The notes under the pieces are model-generated. The model ran no database searches, was not told the DNA's origin, and was given only the letters and a program-made list of their open reading frames with translations. A stretch of DNA of 43,118 nt from an uncultured Chloroflexales bacterium (GTDB lineage: Bacteria; Chloroflexota; Chloroflexia; Chloroflexales; Chloroflexaceae): positions 1-43,118 of the forward strand of contig CALANA010000145.1 of the NCBI GenBank assembly GCA_937925925.1, read 5' to 3'. Position numbers and translations under genes: made by a program. Below are positions 15,965-22,609 of this stretch, one piece after another; position 1 is the stretch's first letter; every line of letters starts with the position of its first letter.

Positions 15965-16897
15965 TTACACTGCCAGTTCCAGTTCCTGTGGCACTCCCAG
16001 ACGTTCATCGATCCACTGGCGACAATCGGGATAGCGTAGATCGAGCTGGAGATCGTGTTTGAGTCGCGCATTACTGAGCCGCACCGAGGCAGAGGACATA
16101 CCCACCACATTCGGATCAAGACCAGACTGTAGGGCTGCACTACGCGTGTGTGTGCGGGGTGGCAACATTCCCATTCGTTCCCGTACCTCGCTATACAGAT
16201 CCATCAAACGCCGCGGCATATCATCGGCAACATTATAAATTGCACCTGGACAACCATGGGTTACCACACGTTCCAGGATCAGAAGCAGATCATCAATATG
16301 AATACGCGAAACAAAATTGCGCCCCGTACCAATAACCAGCATCGTCCCCTGAAGCATGGCCTCGATAAAATCGCGTTCAGGTCCATAGATCGACCCAACA
16401 CGCATAATCATTGCTGGGAAGTTATGCTGGCGTACCGCTTCCATAATAACCTGCTCTGCCTCGACCATAATTTGCCCCAGGGTATAGCAGGGAGCAATCA
16501 GCATATCTTCGGTCAGCAGCGTATCACCAGCATCACCATAGGGGGCTGTATTCGAGGTAAACACATAGGCCCGTACTCGCCGCGCTCGTGAGCAGGCTGC
16601 GATCAAATGCTGGTTGCCGTCTACAAACGTCTGGCGGAGAATCGTATTCTCCAGTACCGAACGACAAGTCAGGTTATACACATAATCCATGCCATCAGCC
16701 ACACCGACCAGCGTCTGGGGCCGTAACAGGTTGCCTTTCCAGACAACCATGCCCTGTGCAGCAAGTTTCTCCACAATGGGAGAGTCAACATCGTTCTCAC
16801 AAACTAGACCCCGTACGCGATGACCCTGTGCCAGGAGTCGCCGCGTGAGCCGCGAGCCAACATAACCCGCAGCGCCTGCGATCAGGTAGCACGCCAT
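15965..16897 (-). CDS. NAD(P)-dependent epimerase/dehydratase-like protein (extended SDR)
   Basis: The product is 310 aa. ATG 16897 is selected because the Rossmann fold begins there (AGAAGYVGSRL, the GxxGxxG cofactor loop) and GAGG lies upstream. The middle carries VFTSNTAPYGDAG and RVGSIYGPERD, as in sugar-nucleotide epimerases, 4-reductases and 3-beta-HSD-like enzymes. The usual catalytic YxxxK appears as YTLGQ: Tyr is kept but Lys is Gln. Activity may therefore be altered or lost. It has no operon partners. The substrate is unknown; candidates are a nucleotide sugar or a lipid/sterol-like ketone. Confidence 0.75.
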   Translation of the reverse strand: MACYLIAGAAGYVGSRLTRRLLAQGHRVRGLVCENDVDSPIVEKLAAQGMVVWKGNLLRPQTLVGVADGMDYVYNLTCRSVLENTILRQTFVDGNQHLIAACSRARRVRAYVFTSNTAPYGDAGDTLLTEDMLIAPCYTLGQIMVEAEQVIMEAVRQHNFPAMIMRVGSIYGPERDFIEAMLQGTMLVIGTGRNFVSRIHIDDLLLILERVVTHGCPGAIYNVADDMPRRLMDLYSEVRERMGMLPPRTHTRSAALQSGLDPNVVGMSSASVRLSNARLKHDLQLDLRYPDCRQWIDERLGVPQELELAV

Positions 16898-17097
16898 AGT
16901 ACACCTCTCGTTTCTTGTATGCGAGCGCAACAGTATCACCAATGAATACTAGTCGGTCAGAATGACTGCCACTCGCCTGCTTACTGCCGTGACGCTGCCT
17001 GGCCTGGGCATGGGCGTAGCCCGAAATCTGTGGCTATTCAAGAGCAGCGAATAAATCATCTGTTATTTTACCATTTCTTTGCAAATTTAGCTAGTTT

Positions 17098-17212
17098 GGT
17101 AACTTTCACACGAGGGGTAACATACCCCCCCTGGGAGCAAGGGTAGGACGCCCTTCATCGCGGAGACGAGGGCAAACTACCCACGCTCCCAGGAGAAAAG
17201 TGAACACGTACC
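17098..17212. mobile_element. Family-B MITE-like element
   Basis: It shares CTGGGAGC ... CGCTCCCAGGAGAAAAGTGAAC with the 9686-9797 copy. The left end GGTAACTTTCAC is diverged; the right end is GTGAACACGTACC. The rest of the 16898-17374 spacer shows no gene. Confidence 0.55.
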
Positions 17213-17374
17213 TGGTTTGGGGGCACAGAGGTCAGGGGCAGCGGTAAGCCGCGCTCCATATCCGTATCTTCATGCGTCTGTGGAATCCAGAGGTTAGCCC
17301 ACCTCCGCATTTGAGATGCCAACGCTAAACGCCAGTTATCGGAAACGTGCGGGTGCGCCAGGAATGGTACTCGC

Positions 17375-17899
17375 TCACCGCTGCCCGTACTGGCTTGCCA
17401 GTTGCTGGCGTTCCTCAGCAGTGATCAGTTCAAAGGTATCACCGCGATTGATATAAATAATTTCCTCGTTTTTCACCCGCACGATCAGATCGGGATTTGC
17501 ATTACCGTTTACATCAGCCAGACGTAGACTGACCGGCGTGAGATCTTCACCTGCACCAAACAGATACGGCCCGGTGATCGTGTATACCTGACTCGCATCA
17601 CCGCCTGGCAGATACAACACTATCACCTGGCGATTCAAGTTGATGCCAATAAAGTGGCTCGGCCTGCCTGTTTCAGCACTACTACCCACCGGTGCCGTCA
17701 GATGAAAAGTGCGTGGACGCCCGTATACTATGTCATCATACGTCATCTTGCCCCAGGCTACTATGTTGCTCAACACAACATAGATCGCCAGCAGAGCCAG
17801 AACGCCAGTGACGATGTAGGCCAACGAATTAACACTGCCCGATTGTACGCTCATAAGTGGACGGCGCTCGCTACGTAATTCACGACTGGTAACAGCCAT
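17375..17899 (-). CDS. Membrane-anchored protein with FG-GAP/VCBS-like repeat
   Basis: The product is 174 aa. ATG 17899 is preceded by AGGAGG at good spacing. A basic N-terminus is followed by one membrane helix (residues ~26-47, SLAYIVTGVLALLAIYVVLS). The extracytoplasmic part has LRLADVNGNANPDLIVRV, a DxNxxxxxDL calcium-loop signature of FG-GAP/VCBS beta-propeller repeats. One repeat is too few for a full propeller. A small surface or periplasmic sensor or adhesin-like protein is possible. Confidence 0.6.
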   Translation of the reverse strand: MAVTSRELRSERRPLMSVQSGSVNSLAYIVTGVLALLAIYVVLSNIVAWGKMTYDDIVYGRPRTFHLTAPVGSSAETGRPSHFIGINLNRQVIVLYLPGGDASQVYTITGPYLFGAGEDLTPVSLRLADVNGNANPDLIVRVKNEEIIYINRGDTFELITAEERQQLASQYGQR

Positions 17900-18573
17900 T
17901 GATGGTACCTCCTGGGGTCACTATTGGAGTACAGAGCCGGGCATTGCCCACCGTTGCGAAGGGCATGCGCACGCTGCTATGCATGTCCATTTTGCTGCTG
18001 ATGTCAGTAGATGATCTTCTACAGATGCGTGATACAGACGCAGAATACGATCTTTTGTTCTAAACCGAGTATAACATACGCATGCCGTCTCCGTCAAGAA
18101 CATATTTACTAGTACCGGTTCACCCTCAAGGGCGCATGCCCGCCTGGGAGCGCGGCAGCATGCCCGCACGTGCGTGATGGCGCGCGGGACGCCTGCGCGC
18201 CCAGGCGCAACATAAACGCTGACGACCGTGGTTACCCCCAGATGGGAACAGGTACATTTGCTATCGCTCCCAGGAGAAGAGTAACCACGTACCTTGCTAT
18301 TTATTGTTCAGTCTAGCGATTCTGAATAGTGGTTAACCACCGTGATGGTGAGGGATACGTCGTAACGACATGCGCCGCACCAGAAAGGAACACGTGCAGG
18401 GCCTGTGGCCCCCACACCCCTGCCGAGACGAAGCCTCGTTGTAAGCATAGGAATAGTGTTGCACACCTGAATACCCGCATCACGCACGTACCGTAGCACC
18501 CTGGTTTTCAAGTTTACAGAAGTTGGACACCATCAGGGGGCACGGGCACAGGGGCACAGGGGGCACAATCTAC
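17900..18573. other. Repeat-rich spacer with family-B composite (18112-18293)
   Basis: Positions 18112-18293 have ends GTACCGGTTCAC and GTAACCACGTACC and contain CCTGGGAGCGCGG and CGCTCCCAGGAGAAGAGT, so this is an enlarged or nested family-B element. Remaining frames are repeat translations without supported starts. Confidence 0.5.
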
Positions 18574-18602
18574 TTGACAAACTTGCTTCGGTATATTATC
18601 AT
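18574..18602 (+). promoter_or_regulatory. Promoter for the SAM-riboswitch transcript
   Basis: A consensus TTGACA (18574-18579), a 17-bp spacer, then TATCAT (18597-18602). The predicted transcription start falls about 20 nt before the riboswitch aptamer. Confidence 0.65.
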
Positions 18603-18627
18603 TAGCCCCAACAACTACATAGCGTAA

Positions 18628-18765
18628 CGCTTATCCAGAGAGGTGGAGGGACCGGCCCGTTGAAGCCTCGGCAACCCCCTACAGGACGGTAAATGCTGCA
18701 AACCGCATGCGTTTCGCGTCTGGGAAGGGTGCCAATTCCGGCAGCGTATACTGGAAGATGAGCAG
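18628..18765 (+). promoter_or_regulatory. SAM-I (S-box) riboswitch aptamer
   Basis: The S-box core is plain: CTTATCCAGAGAGGTGGAGG, then GACCGGCCCGTTGAAGCC, CGGCAACC and GGTGCCAATTCCGGCAG. P1 forms between GCTTATC near 18629 and GATGAGC near 18757-18763. It binds S-adenosylmethionine and normally switches off sulfur/methionine genes when SAM is plentiful. Confidence 0.93.
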
Positions 18766-18778
18766 CAGACACTGATGT

Positions 18779-18837
18779 TAGCCCCTTCTTCAGATCTTGT
18801 CCCCGTCGAGCGGGGATGCGGGAGGGGCTATTTTTTT
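18779..18837 (+). terminator. Riboswitch expression-platform terminator
   Basis: TAGCCCC at 18779-18785 pairs with GGGGCTA at 18824-18830, an inner CCCCG/CGGGG stem lies between, and TTTTTTT follows. This is the expected SAM-bound terminator. Confidence 0.85.
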
Positions 18838-18843
18838 GAATAG

Positions 18844-18925
18844 CGCGCCTGTGCTCAATCTTACATTGAACACAGGCGCGTTTTTGTATGCCCTGCAGCG
18901 AGACGTTGGACGGCAACGTCTCGCT
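18844..18925 (+). terminator. Two further hairpins between riboswitch and gene
   Basis: CGCGCCTGTG/CACAGGCGCG (18844-18880) followed by TTTTT is a second complete intrinsic terminator. AGCGAGACGTTG (18897-18908)/CAACGTCTCGCT (18914-18925) is a perfect 12-bp hairpin with a 5-nt loop and no U-run, about 45 nt before the ribosome-binding site. The double terminator would make read-through very low unless another factor helps. Confidence 0.7.
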
Positions 18926-18980
18926 CGTAGCACCCTGTAGCCCGTATCTGAAACTGACTCGTATGTTCAAGGAGGAATTC

Positions 18981-20450
18981 ATGCTGTCCGTCCCTACCGT
19001 AGAAAGCTCTTCGATTCGTGATCACATCGTTGGCCTGGATGTGCGTATTCCGCTGCTCAATGGTACAACAACCTATCCCATTAACCTGGACAATGCCGCC
19101 AGCACCCCCACCCTGCGTTCAGTCCTGGCAACCGTCAATGATTTTATGGACTGGTATAGCAGCATCCATCGCGGGGCCGGGTTCAAATCCCAATTGGCAA
19201 CACGGATCTATGAAGAGGCGCGCACCATTGTCGGCCGTTTTGTGGGTGCCCAGGAGGATCAACATGTCGTTATCTTTGGTAAAAACACCACTGAGGCGAT
19301 CAATATTCTGGCGCAACGGATTGCTTTCAATCCCAACGCGGTTGTTCTCTGCTCGCAGATCGAACATCACTCAAACGACCTGCCCTGGCGTCGAGTAGCT
19401 GAGGTAAAGCACATTCAGGTCGATCCGCAAGGACAGCTCGATGAGGCACATTATGCGCGTCTGTTGCACGAATATGCTGGCCGCGTACGCCTGGTGGCAA
19501 TCAGTGGTGGCAGCAACGTGACTGGTGTTATTCCCCCCATCCAGCGTCTGGCAGTGCAGGCTCACGCGGCTGGTGCCGAAATCTTTGTGGACTGCGCCCA
19601 GCTTGCCCCCCATCGCCCCATCAACATTGGCGCTCTGGACGATCCCGCACATCTGGACTATGTAGCGCTTTCCGGGCACAAACTGTACGCACCATTTGGC
19701 TGCGGTGCATTGATCGGACGGCGTGATACCTTTGCCCAGGGCGAGCCAAGCTATGTCGGTGGCGGCACAGTCAGGAGCGTGACCGAGTCGACGGTGGTGT
19801 GGACAGACAGCCCCGGTCGGGACGAAGCTGGCAGCCCGAACGTGGTGGGCGCGGTGGCACTGGCGGCAGCGGTGAATACCCTCACATCGATAGGCATGGC
19901 TACCGTGGCCGAACATGAAGCCGAACTGACCGCATATGCGTTACAGCGTCTGGCACAGGTGCCATGTATTCGCATCTATGGCGAGACTGACCCGGAAACG
20001 GCACATACCCGACTGGGCGTGATCCCGTTGGCGATTGAAGGGGTAGCGCATGGTCTGGTGGCAAGCATTTTGAGTCATGAGTATGGCATCGCGGTACGGA
20101 ATGGCTCGTTCTGTGCGCAACCCTACCTGCGCCGACTGTTAGAGCGCCCCGATACCGAGATCGATTGCGGCCAGACGGCCAGCAGCACGCAACTGCCAAC
20201 TGCTTCGCCAGGACTGGTGCGCATCAGCTTTGGTCTGTACAACACCCTGGACGAAATCGACACCCTGGCTGAGGCACTGACCACGATTGCGCAGCATGCC
20301 TATCAGGGCGATTATGTGCAAGACCCGACGACGGGTGAGTATCGACCGCAGGGCTGGCACCTGGATACGCGCAGTTATTTTAGTCTTGGACAGACGACAA
20401 CCCGACCTGTGACTCTGGAGACTGCCGCAGTGACGCTTTCAGGCAGTTAA
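18981..20450 (+). CDS. Class V aminotransferase, cysteine desulfurase (SufS/Csd)-like
   Basis: The product is 489 aa. ATG 18981 has AAGGAGG 5 nt upstream. This PLP enzyme of fold type I keeps the desulfurase layout: LDNAASTPT near residue 37, His129 in QIEHHSN, Asp204 in FVDCAQLAPH, PLP Lys234 in LSGHKLYAPFG, Cys378 in GSFCAQP (the persulfide-forming position in SufS-like enzymes) and Arg414. It would release sulfur from cysteine or selenium from selenocysteine. About 45 C-terminal residues form an extension beyond the usual fold. SAM-riboswitch control places it in sulfur amino-acid metabolism rather than routine Fe-S assembly. No suf genes accompany it. Confidence 0.82.
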   Translation: MLSVPTVESSSIRDHIVGLDVRIPLLNGTTTYPINLDNAASTPTLRSVLATVNDFMDWYSSIHRGAGFKSQLATRIYEEARTIVGRFVGAQEDQHVVIFGKNTTEAINILAQRIAFNPNAVVLCSQIEHHSNDLPWRRVAEVKHIQVDPQGQLDEAHYARLLHEYAGRVRLVAISGGSNVTGVIPPIQRLAVQAHAAGAEIFVDCAQLAPHRPINIGALDDPAHLDYVALSGHKLYAPFGCGALIGRRDTFAQGEPSYVGGGTVRSVTESTVVWTDSPGRDEAGSPNVVGAVALAAAVNTLTSIGMATVAEHEAELTAYALQRLAQVPCIRIYGETDPETAHTRLGVIPLAIEGVAHGLVASILSHEYGIAVRNGSFCAQPYLRRLLERPDTEIDCGQTASSTQLPTASPGLVRISFGLYNTLDEIDTLAEALTTIAQHAYQGDYVQDPTTGEYRPQGWHLDTRSYFSLGQTTTRPVTLETAAVTLSGS

Positions 20451-20541
20451 GACGGATAAAATCCGCAATCCAGAGCGATGGGCACGGGCGATGGGCGCAT
20501 AAGATATCTTCACTAACCTCACAGCCGCCATTCACGAACTC

Positions 20542-20631
20542 GTTGCGCGAATGGACAACCGGTATTACGGTGTGTGTTTTTCAGCAACAAAAAGACGCGC
20601 TCATTACGCGAGTTGCGCGAATGGACAACCG
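20542..20631. repeat. 20-bp exact direct repeats, 70 bp apart
   Basis: GTTGCGCGAATGGACAACCG occurs at 20542-20561 and again at 20612-20631. The pair lies in the spacer before the second Uma2 gene and just upstream of MITE copy 4. Confidence 0.55.
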
Positions 20632-20690
20632 TGTTGACGGGACGTACTTCGCACCATCGAGCGATGGGCAGAAATGTTAGAATATCGACA

Positions 20691-20823
20691 AAGACCAGGT
20701 AACCGTTCAGGTGGGGTGGTTGGGCGGGGCACGACCCCGCCCGGAGGTTCCCGGGGGTTGCGGGGGCCTGCGGCCCCGCAACCCTCGCTGGCGAAAGCCC
20801 CCCCTGAACGGTTACAAGACCAG
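20691..20823. mobile_element. 117-bp MITE-like element, copy 4, with exact 8-bp target duplication
   Basis: The element is 20699-20815, with perfect ends GTAACCGTTCAGG / CCTGAACGGTTAC flanked by AAGACCAG on both sides (20691-20698, 20816-20823). Internal stems are GGGCGGGG/CCCCGCCC and GGGTTGCGGGG/CCCCGCAACCC. It sits 22 nt before the Uma2 start; only the ribosome-binding site separates them. Confidence 0.9.
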
Positions 20824-20837
20824 CGTGAGGAGGAACC

Positions 20838-21566
20838 ATGACTGAGACCGCCTTGACAGATGTGGCGGCAGCGCCAGTGCCTGCAGCACCGGTGAGCTTT
20901 GACGAGTTTCTGGCGTGGTCAACCGAAGATACCCACGCCGAGTGGGTAGAGGGAGCGATACAAGTGTCCAGTCCGGCCCGTGATGAACACCAGGATCTGC
21001 GCGATTTCTTGACGGGGATTATGCGGCCCTATGTGGCAGCGCGGCAGCTCGGCTGGGTACGCGGCGGCTTTCTGATGCGGTTGGTCAGCCGACCCAGCGG
21101 ACGTGAACCTGATATTGTGTTTGTTGCGCAGGAGCATACTGCGCGGATTGAAGAAACCTATGTGGATGGCGCGGCTGACCTGGTGGTGGAGATTGTCTCA
21201 CCTGAGAGTGTTGAACGTGACCGGGGCGAGAAGTTTGTGGAGTACGAGACCGATGGGGTGCGTGAATACTGGCTGATCGACCCGCTGCGGCAGGAGGCGT
21301 TGTTCTATGTGCGCAGTGATGCTGGCCTGTATCATCCGGCGGCGATCGACGCTAACGGGATCTACCAATCAACCGTTCTGCCCGGCTTCTGGATCGAGGT
21401 GGGCTGGCTCTGGGAACGCCCGCTGCCAGCCATCGAGCCGATCTTGATTGCGCTCGGCGATGATGCCTATGCCTACTATGTGCTTGACCAGTTGCGCGCC
21501 CGCCTGGGCGATGCGGCCATTCGCGCCCGGCTGGCTGGATCATCAGCACCAGACAAAGCCTGGTAG
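20838..21566 (+). CDS. Uma2 family endonuclease (DUF820)
   Basis: The product is 242 aa, starting at ATG 20838 with GAGGAGG upstream. It shows the classical Uma2 pattern: VSFDEFLAWSTEDTHAEWVEG at the N-terminus (broken here as VSFDEFLAW and AEWVEG), EPDIVFV (core Asp), ADLVVEIVSPESVERDRGEK (core Glu and following Lys) and GVREYWLIDP. The fold is the PD-(D/E)XK nuclease type; function in cells is unknown. MITE copy 4 replaces its upstream region, so transcription either starts within the element or reads through it. Confidence 0.88.
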   Translation: MTETALTDVAAAPVPAAPVSFDEFLAWSTEDTHAEWVEGAIQVSSPARDEHQDLRDFLTGIMRPYVAARQLGWVRGGFLMRLVSRPSGREPDIVFVAQEHTARIEETYVDGAADLVVEIVSPESVERDRGEKFVEYETDGVREYWLIDPLRQEALFYVRSDAGLYHPAAIDANGIYQSTVLPGFWIEVGWLWERPLPAIEPILIALGDDAYAYYVLDQLRARLGDAAIRARLAGSSAPDKAW

Positions 21567-21690
21567 TCAGCCACACTGAATATCAGACACTGCCTCTACA
21601 TCTGTTTTCTGCCCCAAATGTTCGGCTGTGACGAACATTTGGGGCAAAAAAAGAATCTCTTCCACGCTGCCGCAGGCGAAAACGGTCTAT
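21567..21690. repeat. Family-C repeat with 14-bp hairpin
   Basis: GCCCCAAATGTTCG (21611-21624) and CGAACATTTGGGGC form a perfect 14-bp stem with a 7-nt loop. AAAAAAAG and the family tail CTTCCACGCTGCCGCAGGCG follow. Confidence 0.65.
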
Positions 21691-21699
21691 GTGCCGCCT

Positions 21700-22113
21700 T
21701 CCGGAGTCCCGGCTCAGGCCCCGGCTCGACCGGCCCGGCTGAAGCCGGGTCTCCAGGCGTGCACACAGGGTGCCACCAGCCCGGCTAAAGCCGGGACTCC
21801 GGGGCCGGCCCGGCTCGACCGGCCCGGCTGAAGCCGGGTCTCCGGGGCTGGCCTGACTCGACCGGCCTGGCTGAAGCCGGGTCTCCAGAGCTGGCCCGGC
21901 TCAGGCCCCGGCTCGACTGGCCCGGCTGAAGCCGGGACTCCGGGCGTGCGCACAGAGTGCCACCGGCCCCGCTAAAGCCGGGACTCCGGGCGTGCGCACA
22001 GAGTGCCACCGGCCCCGCTAAAGCCAGGACTCTGGGGCCGCCCCATCTCGACAGACCCGGCTGAGGCCGGGACTCCGGGGCTGGCCCGGCTCACGCCGGG
22101 ACTCCGGTTGTGT
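21700..22113. repeat. Array of about nine GCTGAAGCCGGGACTCC hairpin units
   Basis: Units containing GGCTGAAGCCGGGTCTCC or GCTAAAGCCGGGACTCC recur about every 45 bp (near 21739, 21783, 21824, 21868, 21923, 21968, 22016, 22059 and 22090). Each makes a small GCCCGGCT/AGCCGGG stem. Two adjacent units are longer near-duplicates including GGGCGTGCGCACAGAGTGCC. The array is extremely GC-rich, with no credible gene. Confidence 0.75.
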
Positions 22114-22130
22114 GCGTGAGGGAACTGATG

Positions 22131-22167
22131 CAAACAAAACGCCGCAGACCCTGGAAGGTTTGCGGCG
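22131..22167 (-). terminator. Rho-independent terminator of tRNA-His
   Basis: On the minus strand CGCCGCA pairs with TGCGGCG around a 14-nt loop, followed by TTTTGTTTG, just 3' of the tRNA. Confidence 0.8.
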
Positions 22168-22175
22168 CTCTGGTA

Positions 22176-22251
22176 TGGGGTGTCTGATGGGGCTCGAACC
22201 CACAACCCCCTGATCCACAGTCAGGTGCTCTGCCATTGAGCTACAGACACC
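22176..22251 (-). tRNA. tRNA-His (anticodon GTG)
   Basis: The cloverleaf reads clearly on the minus strand: acceptor GTGTCTG/CAGACAC with the histidine-specific extra G(-1) opposite C73, D-arm GCTCAATGGCAGAGC, anticodon arm CCTGA-CTGTGGA-TCAGG with GTG, and T-arm GTGGGTTCGAGCCCCAT. The CCA end is encoded (22178-22176). Confidence 0.95.
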
Positions 22252-22270
22252 ATAAGCACTGCCACCGTAG

Positions 22271-22300
22271 AGTATAGCACGGGCAGCAGAGGACTGTCAA
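22271..22300 (-). promoter_or_regulatory. Promoter of tRNA-His
   Basis: On the minus strand TTGACA (22300-22295), an 18-bp spacer whose last bases are TGC, then TATACT (22276-22271). The start would fall about 12 nt before the tRNA. Confidence 0.75.
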
Positions 22301-22311
22301 ATAGCCTGATA

Positions 22312-22523
22312 GAGATAAATGTTCACATTGGGGGGGAAGATCTGTCGTAGGTGTTCCTTTTTTTCCTGGAAACGCGGACATCCCGCTCGCCAGCGCACAT
22401 GCGCGGGCAAGATGCCTGCGCTCCCAGACGGGCACGTTCCCCTGAGTGTGAACAGGTACTGTGATCGAGGGCATCCTGCCCGCGCTCCCAGGTGTGGGTG
22501 GTAGCCCACGTATGAACAGGTAC
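22312..22523. repeat. Nested family-B repeats
   Basis: The segment has a TGTTCAC left end (22320-22326) and two right-type ends, GTGAACAGGTAC (22448-22459) and ATGAACAGGTAC near 22512-22523. Two GGGCA(A/T)..TGCCxGCGCTCCCAG segments lie between. This suggests one element next to, or partly duplicated in, another. Confidence 0.5.
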
Positions 22524-22556
22524 TGATAAGGGATACGTCATTATCGATCAACTGGA

Positions 22557-22608
22557 GCGATTGCCAACACTCTGCGTGGACAACCGCCCCGGTTGATTGA
22601 GCAATCGC
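22557..22608 (-). terminator. Inverted repeat directly after the surface-protein gene
   Basis: GCGATTGC (22557-22564) pairs with GCAATCGC (22601-22608), with an inner CAACC/GGTTG stem. It sits immediately past the stop of the minus-strand operon. There is no U-tract. Confidence 0.4.
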
Positions 22609-22609
22609 C

